From NCBI RefSeq assembly GCF_004362895.1, contig NZ_SNXI01000005.1, positions 1-64,000 of the forward strand: a stretch of DNA of 64,000 nucleotides, read 5' to 3'. Position numbers and translations under genes: made by a program. Of this stretch, positions 1 to 12,334 are shown in pieces; the stretch's first letter is position 1; each line of letters opens with the position of its first letter. A model generated the notes under the pieces. The model saw nothing but the letters and a program-made list of their open reading frames with translations, had not been told where the DNA came from and did no database searches. The stretch comes from Idiomarina aquatica. Its GTDB lineage: Bacteria > Pseudomonadota > Gammaproteobacteria > Enterobacterales > Alteromonadaceae.

Positions 1-219
1 AGAGTACACCAGAATAGAACCGCTACGCGGTTCCCGCTTGTATACCCAAAGGGCACACTGTCCCCGCCCGATTGGGCGAGGGTTTACGCGGAGTTGTGCT
101 AACTTAGGCCAAATTTTGTTTTGTTCAGCCGATGTTGGCTGTTGATCCGAGGCGGGCGAACAGCCCACCGCAGTTGATAGTGCAAGCGCAATAGCGGTGG
201 TAAGGTAAGCGCGTTTCAT
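1..219 (-). CDS. N-terminal part of a lipoprotein, possibly a GH3 glucosidase; runs off the window
   Basis: An ATG at 217-219 follows a strong AGGAGG ribosome binding site. Its ATG overlaps the TGA of the upstream permease gene (ATGA), so translation is probably coupled. The first 20 or so residues form a lipoprotein signal ending in a lipobox around AVGC, so the mature protein should be lipid-anchored. The next residues, ending in NKIWPKL, resemble the start of secreted GH3 beta-glucosidases; that is a weak family guess. Residues 41-73 are open to the window edge but look unlike protein, because the underlying DNA contains two tight hairpins (17-33 and 65-78). The gene may be interrupted by a repeat, or the window may begin at a junction. 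The sugar-use neighbours support a surface glycosidase role. Confidence 0.5.
   Translation of the reverse strand, partial: MKRAYLTTAIALALSTAVGCSPASDQQPTSAEQNKIWPKLAQLRVNPRPIGRGQCALWVYKREPRSGSILVYS
17..78. repeat. Two small palindromic hairpins inside the edge lipoprotein frame
   Basis: GAACCGC (17-23) pairs with GCGGTTC (27-33) across a TAC loop, and CGCCC (65-69) pairs with GGGCG (74-78) across GATT. Two GC-rich hairpins in 60 bases is typical of intergenic repeat DNA rather than of a signal-peptide-proximal coding region. Confidence 0.4.
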
Positions 220-1487
220 GAGTCGGCCTCCTGTTTGCGTGCAACAGATTTAAACGCTTGGGGTTTATAGCCGCGCAAGCCATAAAATGCGATATAGACA
301 TAACACAGTAGCGGCAGAATAAAGGCGAGCTGGACGCTGGTTGCATCAGCTAAGGCGCCCTGTAGCAGTGGTATAATTGCGCCCCCGACAATGGCTAAAC
401 ACAAAATGCCAGAACCCTGCCCCGTGCTTTCTTTAAGGTTTTGCAGCGCCAGGCTGAAAATGGTTGGGAACATAATGGAGTTACACAAGCCAACAAACAG
501 CAGCGACCACATGGCTAACGCGCCACTCGTGTTAATGCTGGTGGCGACTAATACAACCGCGACACTTGCGTTGAACAGCAATACTTTATTACCAGCAAAT
601 TTCTGCATCACCGCCGCGCCAATGAAGCGCCCTACCATGGCACCACCGAAGTACCAGGAGATATAGTGGGAAGCCTGCGACATGGACATGTTGCCGATAT
701 CAGATTGTGACAAATATATCGCCAGGAAACTACCGATAGCCACTTCGGCGCCGACATACACAAAAATACCAATGGCGCCCAGTACCAAGTGACGTTGCCC
801 CCAGGCACCGCCTTTGGTTGGTAATGGTGCGGCAGCATCAACTTTACCCATATTCGGTAATTTCAATGCGGCAAAAACAATCGCCATAATGATCAGGGCT
901 GCGGCTAAAATAAAGTACGGTGTTGAGACCGTATCTTTACTCACACCCGTTACTTCGGGATCTGCCACGCCACCAAAGATAAGCCATGCACCAAACAATG
1001 GCGCGACGGTAGTGCCGAGCGAGTTGAATGCCTGCGTCATGGTCAGGCGGCTTGAGGACGTTTCCTCTGGTCCCAGGCGGGTTACATAAGGGTTGGCAGC
1101 GACCTGTAGTATGGTTACGCCGGACGCCAAAATAAATAGCGCGAGCAAGAATAAACCGTAGATTTCGAGCATAGCAGCCGGGTAAAACAGGACACAACCG
1201 GCACCAGCAATTAGCAGACCGGTAACGATACCCATTTTATAACCAATTCGACCCACCATCAGACCAGCCGGCACTGAGATAATAAAATAGGCACTAAAGA
1301 AGCAGAACTGAATCAGCATGGACTGGGTGTTATTCAGATCGAATAACAGCTTTAGATAGGGTATCAGAATGTCGTTGAGACTGGTGATGAAGCCCCAGAT
1401 AAAAAACAGCGAAGTAAGCGCGGTTAGTGCAAAACGATAGTTGGTATTGCCCCCGCCCACTGTCGCTGAGGTTTGCGGCGTTGTCAT
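216..1487 (-). CDS. MFS sugar permease, FucP/GluP-like
   Basis: This 423-residue protein has about 12 predicted membrane segments, starting with a hydrophobic stretch near residues 20-40 ([20 protein letters not shown]). The segment around [17 protein letters not shown] matches the fucose:H+ / glucose-galactose symporter (FHS) family. It should import a hexose into the cytoplasm with protons or sodium. It is divergent from the GH1 glucosidase operon, with a LacI-type operator between, and it overlaps the downstream lipoprotein gene by ATGA. The role proposed is uptake of the monosaccharide released by the glucosidases; glucose is the likely substrate by context only. Confidence 0.85.
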   Translation of the reverse strand: MTTPQTSATVGGGNTNYRFALTALTSLFFIWGFITSLNDILIPYLKLLFDLNNTQSMLIQFCFFSAYFIISVPAGLMVGRIGYKMGIVTGLLIAGAGCVLFYPAAMLEIYGLFLLALFILASGVTILQVAANPYVTRLGPEETSSSRLTMTQAFNSLGTTVAPLFGAWLIFGGVADPEVTGVSKDTVSTPYFILAAALIIMAIVFAALKLPNMGKVDAAAPLPTKGGAWGQRHLVLGAIGIFVYVGAEVAIGSFLAIYLSQSDIGNMSMSQASHYISWYFGGAMVGRFIGAAVMQKFAGNKVLLFNASVAVVLVATSINTSGALAMWSLLFVGLCNSIMFPTIFSLALQNLKESTGQGSGILCLAIVGGAIIPLLQGALADATSVQLAFILPLLCYVYIAFYGLRGYKPQAFKSVARKQEADS

Positions 1488-1543
1488 AATTCCCTCTTGT
1501 TTTATTTTATTTTTGACGATGGCTTGCAGACCATCTAGTATGA

Positions 1544-1557
1544 TGTAAGCGCTTTCA
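1544..1557. promoter_or_regulatory. LacI-family operator between the divergent sugar genes
   Basis: TGTAAGCGCTTTCA is a near-palindrome centred on CG with the AAGCGCTT core typical of LacI/GalR-family operators. It sits in the 162-bp gap between the GluP-like permease and the GH1 gene, so one site could control both directions. The LacI-type gene at 4384 is the obvious candidate regulator. Confidence 0.7.
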
Positions 1558-1649
1558 TTTGTAACGCACTTTATAACATAGTTTATGGGTTTAGCAATGG
1601 AAAACCAGCTTTTAATGATGACTACGTATGCAACCCAATTGAGAAAAAA

Positions 1650-3038
1650 ATGATAAAACTACAACTCGACAAACATTCGCCTTTATACTCACCGGATTTT
1701 GTTTTTGGCGTAGCCACTTCATCATTCCAAATTGAGGGCGACCGCCATGGTCGCGCCGATTGCATATGGGATAGCTTTTGTGCGCAACAGGGAAAGATTC
1801 ATGACGGCAGCAATGGCGATCGTGCCTGTGAACATGTAAAACACTGGCAACATGACGTGGATATTATTGCAAGTCTGGGCGTTGATTCATACCGGCTTTC
1901 TGTGGCCTGGGCTCGGGTTATAAATGCGGATGGCAGTGTTAACCAGGTGGGCTTGCACTTTTACGAGCGGTTAGTTGATGCGCTAACCGAGCGCGGCATT
2001 AGCACGCATATCACTTTATACCATTGGGATTTGCCACAGTACCTTGAAGATCAGGGCGGCTGGCTTAATCGCGATACCGCTTATCGCTTTGCTGAGTACG
2101 CCGCTGTTGTTGTTGGCGCGCTCGGCGACAAGGTTGCCAGCTATTCCACCATCAATGAACCTTTTTGTAGCGCTTATTTAAGTTATGAGGCTGGTATTCA
2201 TGCGCCGGGGCCAAATCCAGTCAGCCATGATTCGGGCAATCGCCGTAAAAATGGCCGTCAGGCAGCTCATCATTTATTGTTAGCGCACGGGTTGGCGTTG
2301 CCGCGCATGCGGGAACTCGCACCCCAGGCTGAACACGGCATTGTACTTAATTTCAGTCCCTGCCACGGCGCTTCTGATGCAGCCGCTGACCAGGCCGCTG
2401 CTGCAACCGCCCATGATTATCATAACCGTTGGTATCTACAGCCACTGCTGCAGGGTTCTTACCCTGATTTACTAGAACGCCTGGCCGCAGATGAACGCCC
2501 GCATATAGAGCCCGGTGATTTAACACTAATGTGCCAACCACTAGACTTTTTAGGCGTTAATTACTATACCCGAACCACCTTCAAAGCCACCGCAGATGGT
2601 TGGTTTAAGGATGTTCCGCCGAGGGGTGACGAATTGACCACCATGGGCTGGGAGGTTTATCCACAGGGCTTGACAGAAATCCTCACCAAGCTTAAAAAGA
2701 GTTATCCTAATCTGCCACCGATCTATATTACAGAAAATGGTGTGGCTTACGATGATATTGTCGAGAATAACCACATTCATGACAACAATCGTATCGATTA
2801 TTTTCAGCAACACCTGAACGCGATCGAGGACTGCATCACGCAGGGCGTTGAAATCAAGGGTTACTATATTTGGAGCTTAATGGATAACTTTGAATGGGCC
2901 GAGGGCTATACCCAACGCTTTGGTATCGTCCATATCGATTTTGATAGCGGCGAAAGACAGCTAAAAGACAGTGCTAAAGCGTGGCAGCAGCTGCTGCGTT
3001 CGCGGCAACAAGTTATTGCACCCGCAAGTTCATGTTAA
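1650..3038 (+). CDS. Family 1 glycoside hydrolase, beta-glucosidase
   Basis: A 462-residue cytoplasmic GH1 enzyme without a signal peptide, of the usual size for bacterial beta-glucosidases. It carries the [15 protein letters not shown]-terminal signature, the acid/base glutamate in TINEPF (E170) and the nucleophile in YITENG (E362), so both catalytic residues are present. It should hydrolyse beta-glucosides such as cellobiose to glucose. The GPH symporter gene overlaps its 3' end by 7 bases, and the upstream operator suggests induction by a beta-glucoside through the local LacI protein. The exact substrate (glucoside, galactoside or other) cannot be read from the sequence. Confidence 0.93.
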   Translation: MIKLQLDKHSPLYSPDFVFGVATSSFQIEGDRHGRADCIWDSFCAQQGKIHDGSNGDRACEHVKHWQHDVDIIASLGVDSYRLSVAWARVINADGSVNQVGLHFYERLVDALTERGISTHITLYHWDLPQYLEDQGGWLNRDTAYRFAEYAAVVVGALGDKVASYSTINEPFCSAYLSYEAGIHAPGPNPVSHDSGNRRKNGRQAAHHLLLAHGLALPRMRELAPQAEHGIVLNFSPCHGASDAAADQAAAATAHDYHNRWYLQPLLQGSYPDLLERLAADERPHIEPGDLTLMCQPLDFLGVNYYTRTTFKATADGWFKDVPPRGDELTTMGWEVYPQGLTEILTKLKKSYPNLPPIYITENGVAYDDIVENNHIHDNNRIDYFQQHLNAIEDCITQGVEIKGYYIWSLMDNFEWAEGYTQRFGIVHIDFDSGERQLKDSAKAWQQLLRSRQQVIAPASSC

Positions 3039-4366
3039 GCCGTCGCGAAAAGGTCGCTTACGGCCTGGGAGATACCGCCAGTAACATCATTTTCCAAACG
3101 GTTATGTTGTTCCTGGCTTTTTTTTATACCGACATCTTTGGTATTCCGGCAGCCGTTGTTGGCACCATGTTTTTGGTGGTGCGCTTAGTCGACGCCATCA
3201 CAGACCCTTTAATGGGCTTAATTACCGACAAAACGCGTTCTCGGCATGGCCAGTTTCGGCCTTATTTAATTTGGATGGCACTGCCCTTCGCATTTTTTAG
3301 CGTTATGGCCTTTACCACGCCCGATGTCAGTGTCGACAGTAAAATTCTTTATGCCTACGTCACCTACTGCTTATTAATGTTGGCGTATACCGCCATTAAC
3401 ATCCCCTACTCTGCCCTCGGCGGCGTGCTAACGGCCGATCCGCTGGAACGCGTGTCAGTGCAATCTTACCGGTTTGTGTTTGGGATGTTAGGTGGATTGC
3501 TGGTAACCACCACCACCTTGCCATTAGTAGAATGGCTGGGCGGTGGCGACAGCGTCATAGGCTATCAGCTGACCATCGGTGCGCTAAGTGTTCTCGGCAT
3601 ATTGTTGTTTACCCTTTGCTTTTTAGGTACCAAAGAACGCTTAAAAGCCCAACAAACTCGGCATATGGGCCTGAAGGACGGCCTCAAAATCCTCTGGAAA
3701 AACCCTCAATGGCGCCGTTTGTCTTTAGCTGCTGCCCTGGTGCTAACCGGAATCGCGCTAAAAAACACCCTCGCTATTTACTATGTAAAATACTACTTAT
3801 TACGCGAAGACATGGTTACTGTGTTTATCAGTATCGGTATGGTAGGTAACATCTTAGGCTGCGCGATCGCCCAGTATGTCACGCGTTACATCGATAAAGT
3901 CACTGCCTATGTCAGCATTCAGGTGATTGCTGCTTTCGTTTGTGCCGCTGCCTTTTTTGTGCCGGCACAGGATATCGTATTAGCCACCGTGCTGTATTTT
4001 TTCTGGGGGTTCTTTTTGCAAATGGGTACTCCCATGCTGTGGGCGAAAATGGCTGATGTCGTCGATTATGGGTTTTATAAGTTCGGTGTGCGCGCCACTG
4101 GTATGGTTTATTCATCCATCATCTTTTTTATTAAACTGGGCCTGGCTTTAGGCGGCGCTATTGGCGGTTGGTGGCTGGCATTTTATGACTATGTGCCGGA
4201 CCAAGCCCAAACAGCAACTACCCAGCAAGGTATTCTAATCGCGTTTGCGCTGTTACCGGCATTGGCTTCATTATTAGTAGCAATTGTGATGCGTGGCTAC
4301 ACCTTAACGCAACCACGGGTACAGGCAATAAACCGGGAATTACAACAAACGACAGCGGGTCAGTAA
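3032..4366 (+). CDS. GPH-family glycoside:cation symporter
   Basis: I start the protein at the ATG at 3032, giving 444 residues beginning [14 protein letters not shown], the standard N-terminus of the glycoside-pentoside-hexuronide:cation symporter family. An upstream start inside the GH1 gene adds only a low-complexity alanine stretch. About 12 membrane segments are visible, and DAITDPLMGLITDKTRSRHG is the family's conserved loop. It should carry the intact glycoside across the inner membrane with Na+ or H+. The 7-base overlap with the GH1 gene implies coupled translation and a shared substrate. Confidence 0.88.
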   Translation: MLSRREKVAYGLGDTASNIIFQTVMLFLAFFYTDIFGIPAAVVGTMFLVVRLVDAITDPLMGLITDKTRSRHGQFRPYLIWMALPFAFFSVMAFTTPDVSVDSKILYAYVTYCLLMLAYTAINIPYSALGGVLTADPLERVSVQSYRFVFGMLGGLLVTTTTLPLVEWLGGGDSVIGYQLTIGALSVLGILLFTLCFLGTKERLKAQQTRHMGLKDGLKILWKNPQWRRLSLAAALVLTGIALKNTLAIYYVKYYLLREDMVTVFISIGMVGNILGCAIAQYVTRYIDKVTAYVSIQVIAAFVCAAAFFVPAQDIVLATVLYFFWGFFLQMGTPMLWAKMADVVDYGFYKFGVRATGMVYSSIIFFIKLGLALGGAIGGWWLAFYDYVPDQAQTATTQQGILIAFALLPALASLLVAIVMRGYTLTQPRVQAINRELQQTTAGQ

Positions 4367-4383
4367 CAGGAGTTTAAACAACA

Positions 4384-5382
4384 ATGGCAACCATCTACGA
4401 GGTATCAAAATTGGCGGGCGTATCGCTGGCTACGGTATCTCGCGTGTTAAACAAAAACACCCCGGTTAAAGAAGAGACCCGCCTCAAGGTATTGGCGGCA
4501 ATGGAACAGCTAGGCTACCAACCTAACTCTGTTGCCCAATCGTTGGCTTCTAACCGCTCAAATAGCATCGGTATCGTGGTGCCTGAATTGAATGGTCCGT
4601 TCTTCGGTACCTTACTCAGTGACATCGAAAACCAATTTCGCCAGGCCGGCAAACACGTCATTATCGCAGCCGGTCACAGTGATGAAAAGTTAGAGCAGGA
4701 AAGTATTAGTTTTTTGCAAAGCCGTAACTGCGATGCACTGATTTTGCATGTTGAAGCGGTCAGCGACGATTACTTGGTCGAACTGATGCAAAAGAAAGTT
4801 CGGTTTGTGCTGATTAACCGTTTTGTCGCCCCCCTTTACGATCGCTGTATTACCCTAAACAACCAGCACGGCGGCTATTTAGCAACGCGCCATATTTTGG
4901 AGCATGGCCATACTCATATTGGTTATATTTCAGGGCCTATGTGGAAGCACGACGCCGACCAACGCTACAAAGGTCATGTTCGTGCCCTCACCGAATTTGG
5001 TATCGAGCCATCAGAACAGTTAGTTTACGAGGGCGACTACCACGAATCCAGCGGTGCGGCCGGTGCGCAGGTGCTGTTGCAAAGCAATCCGTCGATAACG
5101 GCGCTGGTTTGCGCCAATGACGAAATGGCTGCCGGCGCCATGACTGCCGCCCGTGAGGCCGGCCGAACATTGCCCGATGACTTGTCCATTATGGGCTTTG
5201 ATAACGTTAACTTCTCCCACTATACTTTCCCCAAACTCACGACTATCGACTACCCGGTTGGCGGTATGGGCGAAATGGCCGCACAATTAATCTTAAAATG
5301 CGTTTACCAACAGTCGGTAGATACCATTCAAACCGTGTTCGAACCGCGGTTAGTGGAACGCGATTCGATAAAAAATGTTTAA
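4384..5382 (+). CDS. LacI/GalR-family transcriptional regulator
   Basis: A 332-residue protein with an N-terminal helix-turn-helix and hinge helix (TIYEVSKLAGVSLATVSRVL, then PNSVAQSLAS) followed by a periplasmic-binding-protein-like sugar-sensing domain (SIGIVVPELNGPFF; IMGFDNVNFSHY). It is preceded by AGGAG and lies 17 bases behind the symporter, so it is probably the last gene of the glucosidase operon. It likely represses the operon and the divergent permease by binding the operator at 1544-1557 until sugar is present. Confidence 0.92.
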   Translation: MATIYEVSKLAGVSLATVSRVLNKNTPVKEETRLKVLAAMEQLGYQPNSVAQSLASNRSNSIGIVVPELNGPFFGTLLSDIENQFRQAGKHVIIAAGHSDEKLEQESISFLQSRNCDALILHVEAVSDDYLVELMQKKVRFVLINRFVAPLYDRCITLNNQHGGYLATRHILEHGHTHIGYISGPMWKHDADQRYKGHVRALTEFGIEPSEQLVYEGDYHESSGAAGAQVLLQSNPSITALVCANDEMAAGAMTAAREAGRTLPDDLSIMGFDNVNFSHYTFPKLTTIDYPVGGMGEMAAQLILKCVYQQSVDTIQTVFEPRLVERDSIKNV

Positions 5383-5393
5383 CTGTTTGCAAT

Positions 5394-5421
5394 AAAAAAG
5401 TGCGCCGCAGCGCACTTTTTT
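5394..5421. terminator. Bidirectional rho-independent terminator
   Basis: AAAAAAGTGCGC and GCGCACTTTTTT form a 12-bp stem around the loop CGCA. It has a U-run in either direction and lies between the convergent lacI and katG genes, so it can end both transcripts. Confidence 0.92.
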
Positions 5422-5444
5422 ATTTGTCGATTAACGTGACAGCT

Positions 5445-7643
<2,199 letters not shown>

Positions 7644-7748
7644 TTAATCGTTCTACAGCTTACGCCGTTTTCCACTTATTAGATTTATAGCAGGCAGGTG
7701 AAGATTGACAAAGGTCAGATTAGCGGTCGTTTTAATCGGTTTAAGCGA

Positions 7749-8174
7749 TTAAACTTCGTCACATATTAAAATTTCCGCGCGAAAACGTGGCTCCTGAAGC
7801 CAGACGATGGCGTGTTGCGAAAATTCCTGCCCCAACGCTAATGCATCTTGCTTGCTTAAGTTAGCAACCAAAAAACCCCGTTCATCAGGCCATTTCTGTT
7901 GAGGATCCTCGGCCACCGTTTTAGCACACAGATGCGCGTCAGACATCGATTTAAGTCGTTGCAACAAACGTTGACTCGCTCGGCGGTTGTCAGCTTCAGG
8001 CGTTTTCTTACTCTTAGGGTTGTATGCGGTTACAATACAGAAGCTGGAGTAGCCGGGATAAATTTCTCTCAGCGCAAGCTCTGCTTCGCCGATGCGGACG
8101 CATAACTCCGGACGGGCTAAAATCGTATAGTTGGTATTCTTATAGGCCTTTAATAATTCACTATCCACAATCAT
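7749..8174 (-). CDS. DUF3293 family protein
   Basis: A 141-residue protein starting at MIVDSELLKAYKNTNY. The pattern VRIGEAEL, then FCIVTAYNPKSKKTPEADNRR, and near the end ALALGQEFSQHAIVWL is typical of the DUF3293 family, small soluble proteins of unknown function. An upstream in-frame ATG would add ten residues outside the family match. There is no signal peptide or membrane segment. It lies alone between katG and a divergent lipoprotein gene, so context gives no function. Confidence 0.75.
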   Translation of the reverse strand: MIVDSELLKAYKNTNYTILARPELCVRIGEAELALREIYPGYSSFCIVTAYNPKSKKTPEADNRRASQRLLQRLKSMSDAHLCAKTVAEDPQQKWPDERGFLVANLSKQDALALGQEFSQHAIVWLQEPRFRAEILICDEV

Positions 8175-8261
8175 CCTTAAATAGGTAAAATCGAGACAAC
8201 GCACAAGTAAATTTTATGAAAATTATCTTATTTTTATTGGTCTTGCACTACAATAGTAAAC

Positions 8262-8585
8262 ATGAGTAAAACAAAATTAACAACGCTTTTAATGGCGATA
8301 TCCCTACTGACATTGAGTGCCTGTGGCTTTCCGCGGGCCGCTGATGACTACTTAGAAAAACTTGAATCATTAGCCGTTAAAATTGAACAGCTTGCGCAAC
8401 AGCCTTCGGTATGCCAATCACAAGTCAACAAAATTGAATACCGTTACGGTCACTTAGCCCCCGGCAAGAACACGTATCTGGAAGCTGATTTCACCCCTGA
8501 CGAATCTCGCCAATTCCATCAGCTCATCGAGCGCATTGAAGCCGCTAATAAAAAGATCATTCGCAAAGGTAACCCTGACTGTTAA
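8262..8585 (+). CDS. Small hypothetical lipoprotein
   Basis: A 107-residue protein with a lipoprotein signal peptide and lipobox LSAC at about residues 18-21, so it is expected to be lipid-anchored in the envelope. The mature part is mostly helical and charged (DDYLEKLESLAVKIEQLAQQ), with cysteines near the middle (SVCQSQ) and at the extreme C-terminus (NPDC) that could form a disulfide. I do not recognise the family. Confidence 0.7.
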   Translation: MSKTKLTTLLMAISLLTLSACGFPRAADDYLEKLESLAVKIEQLAQQPSVCQSQVNKIEYRYGHLAPGKNTYLEADFTPDESRQFHQLIERIEAANKKIIRKGNPDC

Positions 8586-8724
8586 TTGTTAACAAGTTGT
8601 ATAAAGTTTCGTCAAAGCCATTGTTTTCCCTGCCCTGCCTTCTATACTAATTTTGTAAATCTATGTAATCTATTTAAAATATTCTGCGTAGTACTCTTTA
8701 CACTTATTACAAAGGGGATAAGGA

Positions 8725-10419
8725 ATGACCAAAAAAGAAGAAGACGTACTCAGCGGTAAAAAGGACGTTGAGCGTGAGCGTCAAGCCGATGACCCGATGA
8801 TCCCGGATGGTGAAGTTAATCCCATCAATACGGACTATCAGGTAGGGCAAGACAATGTGGTCATGAAAATCGGTCCGTTTGGATTGGATTTCCATAACCG
8901 CGTTTTTGCTATTTCGGGCTTACTCATTGTCGCGTTTGTTTTTATTACGCTGGCTTTTCAGAATCAAGCTGAGCCAATCTTTACCGGCATGAAGGATTGG
9001 TTGACCGCTAATCTAGACTGGTTTTTTATAAGCGCCGCTAACATTTTCGTTATTGTCGCGTTAGCCTTGGTATTTTCACCCTTAGGCCGAGTAAGAATAG
9101 GCGGCACCGAAGCTAAACCTGATTTTTCGTATTTGGGTTGGTTTTCGATGCTGTTTGCCGCCGGTATGGGTATCGGACTCATGTTTTACGGTGTGTCAGA
9201 GCCTATTACCCACTTCAGTACCGCACTTGGCGGAACTGAGACAGGTGCCGACGGGCTACGTACCGACTGGGCGCCTTTAGGTGGCGCAGAAGGCAACGAA
9301 GCTAAAGCTGTTGCTCTGGGCATGGCCGCGACTATTTTCCATTGGGCGCTGCACCCATGGGCAATCTATGCGATTCTGGCACTTGGTCTAGCCATCTTCT
9401 CGTTTAACAAAGGCTTACCACTAACCATCCGTTCTATCTTTTATCCTATTTTAGGTGAGCGTGTATGGGGCTGGCCTGGTCACGTTATCGATATTATCGC
9501 AATATTAGCGACGTTGTTCGGCTTAGCCACTTCGTTGGGGCTTGGCGCTTCGCAAGCCGCATCAGGTTTTAACTTCTTGTTTGGCTGGGATGAAGGAAAT
9601 ACCACACAAGTACTGTTAGTTGTTGGTATTACTGCCGTAGCGCTTGTGTCAGTGCTTGCAGGGTTAGAGTCAGGTGTACAACGTCTGTCGCAGATCAATA
9701 TGTCGTTAGCGGCAATACTGATGCTGTTCGTTATTATCGTAGGCCCTACGGTTGCGATCCTGACAGGCTTTGTCGATAACCTCTATAACTACATTGTTAA
9801 CCTGCCGGCGCTATCCAATCCGGTTGGCCGTGAAGACGCAAATTATTCACAAGGCTGGACTACCTTCTACTGGGCTTGGTGGATTGCCTGGTCGCCGTTT
9901 GTTGGTATGTTCATCGCTCGGGTGTCACGTGGCCGTACCGTGCGTGAATTCCTCATCTCTGTGCTATTGATTCCATCGTTAGCCTGTGTGTTCTGGATGA
10001 GCGTATTCGGTACTGCCGCCATTGAGCAATTTCTGTCAGGCGCAGAGGAAGTTGCCAACGTCGACTTGTCGTTGCAGCTGTTCGTTATGCTGGAAGGCTT
10101 ACCCTGGACCGGTATCACCTCGTTTATTGGTATCATTTTGGTGATGGTATTCTTTATCACCTCATCGGACTCGGGTTCGCTGGTTATCGATACCATCAGT
10201 GCCGGTGGTAAAGTCGAAGCTCCCGTACCTCAACGAGTATTCTGGTGTACGTTCGAGGGCTTGGTTGCCATTGCATTGATTCTTGGCGGTGGCTTGGTTG
10301 CACTACAAGCGATGTCAGTGTCAGCCGGATTACCGTTCACCCTGGTACTATTAGCTGCGACTTATGCACTAATTCAGGGCTTGCGCTCTGAGCCCCGGGT
10401 TGGTAAAACCTCAAAATAA
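8725..10419 (+). CDS. BCCT-family transporter for betaine, choline or carnitine-like solutes
   Basis: A 564-residue membrane protein with about 12 segments, preceded by AAGGGGATAAGGA. BCCT hallmarks are GMGIGLMFYGVSEP, HWALHPWAIYA and TFYWAWWIAWSPFVGMFIAR, the last containing the conserved tryptophan-rich substrate box. A long charged N-terminal tail of about 55 residues precedes the first segment. It should import quaternary ammonium compounds with Na+ or H+, usually for osmoprotection in marine bacteria. The exact substrate is unresolved. Confidence 0.93.
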   Translation: MTKKEEDVLSGKKDVERERQADDPMIPDGEVNPINTDYQVGQDNVVMKIGPFGLDFHNRVFAISGLLIVAFVFITLAFQNQAEPIFTGMKDWLTANLDWFFISAANIFVIVALALVFSPLGRVRIGGTEAKPDFSYLGWFSMLFAAGMGIGLMFYGVSEPITHFSTALGGTETGADGLRTDWAPLGGAEGNEAKAVALGMAATIFHWALHPWAIYAILALGLAIFSFNKGLPLTIRSIFYPILGERVWGWPGHVIDIIAILATLFGLATSLGLGASQAASGFNFLFGWDEGNTTQVLLVVGITAVALVSVLAGLESGVQRLSQINMSLAAILMLFVIIVGPTVAILTGFVDNLYNYIVNLPALSNPVGREDANYSQGWTTFYWAWWIAWSPFVGMFIARVSRGRTVREFLISVLLIPSLACVFWMSVFGTAAIEQFLSGAEEVANVDLSLQLFVMLEGLPWTGITSFIGIILVMVFFITSSDSGSLVIDTISAGGKVEAPVPQRVFWCTFEGLVAIALILGGGLVALQAMSVSAGLPFTLVLLAATYALIQGLRSEPRVGKTSK

Positions 10420-10432
10420 CTAGCTTATGATA

Positions 10433-10459
10433 AAGTGGCACCTGTTTAGGGTGCCACTT
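10433..10459. terminator. Strong hairpin after the BCCT gene
   Basis: AAGTGGCACC and GGTGCCACTT form a 10-bp perfect stem with a 7-base loop, starting 14 bases after the BCCT stop. No U-run follows, so it may be a weak terminator or an mRNA 3'-end stabiliser before the next gene at 10480. Confidence 0.55.
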
Positions 10460-10479
10460 CCTACCAAAAAGGTGCTTTT

Positions 10480-12333
10480 ATGGAAGCTGAGCACGTCGAA
10501 ATACTCAATTTTTTACGTCAGTATTCTCCCTTTAACCAACTACCGGAAGAGGAATTACAGTTAGCTGCACAACAGACATCAGTAGCTTACTTCCGTGCCG
10601 AAACACAAATTCTTGAATTTAACCAACCCATCGATTCGCTGCATGTTATTCGTAGTGGCGCTATAGAAACTTACCAACGCGATGGCTCCTTATTTAACCG
10701 GCTTGATGAAGGCGGCTTTTTTGGCGAAGCAGGCCTGTTACGTAAGGGGCGGGTGCGTTTCCCGGTCAAAACAATCGAAGACACCCTGCTCTATTATATT
10801 CCCGGCGAACTATTTAACCGCTTTTACGACGAGTATGACGCCTTTGCCGATGCCGTCGAGGTTGAAGAGAACCGTCGCGTGAGTCATGCAGTAAAAGAAA
10901 AAAATACCAATGGGTCGTTAGCGGCCCGGGTTGAGAAACTGGTTACTCGAGAAGCCGTAGCCATTGATATGCATGCATCGATACGCGATGCAGCATTAAA
11001 AATGACGGACGAAAAAGTCTCGTCACTACTCATCTACGACGAAGCTAAACAAGACAAGCCGGTGGGGATTATTACCGATAAGGATTTGCGCAAACGGGTG
11101 CTGGCGGCTGACAAAGATCCGTCCGCGCCGGTGGCTGACATTATGTCGTCCGATTTGGTTTTTATTCCGCACAATAAGCGTGTTTTTGAAGCGTTACTAA
11201 CAATGCTACGCACCAACCTGCACCATTTGCCGGTACTTAAAAACACAAAGGTCATGGGCGTTATTGCCTTGTCGGATGTGGCACGACACGAATCGCAAAG
11301 CAGTTTATACGTGGTATCCAGTATTTTTAAACAAAACTCCATCGAAGAGTTATCGCAGCTGGTACCTGACGTCTACAAAAGTTTTGTGCGGATGGTCGAA
11401 GAAGATGCTAATTCCAGAATGATCGGCTCAGCAATGGCAACCATCGGACGTACTTTTAAGCAACGTCTATTAGAGCTAGCTGAGGAACGCCTCGGCCCGC
11501 CCCCGGTGCCCTACTGTTTTTTAGCGTTAGGTTCCATGGCGCGCGACGAACAGACTATTGTGACCGACCAAGATAACGCCTTGGTGTTAGATGATAGTTT
11601 TGACCCACAGCAACACGATGAGTACTTCTTAGCCCTGGCGCAATTTGTTTCTGACGGCCTACACTCTTGTGGTTATACCTATTGTACTGGCGATATCATG
11701 GCCACCAATCCGAAGTGGCGCCAACCGTTATCGCAATGGAAGGCCTATTTTAATGACTGGATTGATAATCCATCGCCGGAAAAATTATTGCATTCGTCCA
11801 TCTTTTTTGATCTCGATGGTGTTGGCGGTAATAAGCGTTTTGCCAACGAACTCAACAAATTAATCCGGCAAAAGGCGCCCCGTAATAAACGCTTTTTAGG
11901 TTCAATGGCACGTAATGCGCTAAATCGCACGCCTCCACTGGGCTTTTTTAAAGACTTTGTGATGGAAAAGGATGGCAAGCATCGCGACAGTATCAACACC
12001 AAACGCCGTGGCACCGGCCCTGTTGCCGACCTTATTCGCGTGCACTCACTGGCGATTGGTGCCAAGCGTCAAAACTCGTTTGCACGGCTGGAAGAAATCA
12101 TCGCCTCAGAAATACTGCCTAAAGGCCGGGGACCGGATTTACGTGATGCGTTGGAGTTGATTTCTATGGTACGTATTCGACATCAAGCGCTCGCACTGGA
12201 GGCAGGTGAAGTGCCCGATAATAATGTAGCCCCGGAAGATCTCTCTGATTTTGAAAGGAAGAACCTAAAAGACGCCTTTCAGATCTTAAGTAATGCGCAA
12301 AAATACCTGCGCTACCGTTACTCGGGAGCATAA
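10480..12333 (+). CDS. Cyclic-nucleotide-binding/CBS/DUF294 nucleotidyltransferase-like protein
   Basis: A 617-residue soluble regulator. Domains in order are a cAMP-receptor-like cyclic-nucleotide-binding domain (about 10-130; GGFFGEAGLL), a pair of CBS domains (about 155-275), a DUF294 nucleotidyltransferase domain with LGSMARDEQTIVTDQDNAL (about 345-370, GS and D-x-D residues retained) and a C-terminal substrate-binding helical domain. The architecture resembles GlnD-like signalling enzymes, but the modified partner is unknown. The exonuclease gene starts one base after its stop, so the two are co-translated. In related bacteria such pairs often sit by solute transporters; here the neighbour is a BCCT. 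Confidence 0.85.
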   Translation: MEAEHVEILNFLRQYSPFNQLPEEELQLAAQQTSVAYFRAETQILEFNQPIDSLHVIRSGAIETYQRDGSLFNRLDEGGFFGEAGLLRKGRVRFPVKTIEDTLLYYIPGELFNRFYDEYDAFADAVEVEENRRVSHAVKEKNTNGSLAARVEKLVTREAVAIDMHASIRDAALKMTDEKVSSLLIYDEAKQDKPVGIITDKDLRKRVLAADKDPSAPVADIMSSDLVFIPHNKRVFEALLTMLRTNLHHLPVLKNTKVMGVIALSDVARHESQSSLYVVSSIFKQNSIEELSQLVPDVYKSFVRMVEEDANSRMIGSAMATIGRTFKQRLLELAEERLGPPPVPYCFLALGSMARDEQTIVTDQDNALVLDDSFDPQQHDEYFLALAQFVSDGLHSCGYTYCTGDIMATNPKWRQPLSQWKAYFNDWIDNPSPEKLLHSSIFFDLDGVGGNKRFANELNKLIRQKAPRNKRFLGSMARNALNRTPPLGFFKDFVMEKDGKHRDSINTKRRGTGPVADLIRVHSLAIGAKRQNSFARLEEIIASEILPKGRGPDLRDALELISMVRIRHQALALEAGEVPDNNVAPEDLSDFERKNLKDAFQILSNAQKYLRYRYSGA

Positions 12334-12334
12334 T

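Noticed and set aside
1-105. Possible integron attC site at the window edge
   Set aside because: The core RYYYAAC pattern does not fit, so an integron cassette is not supported.
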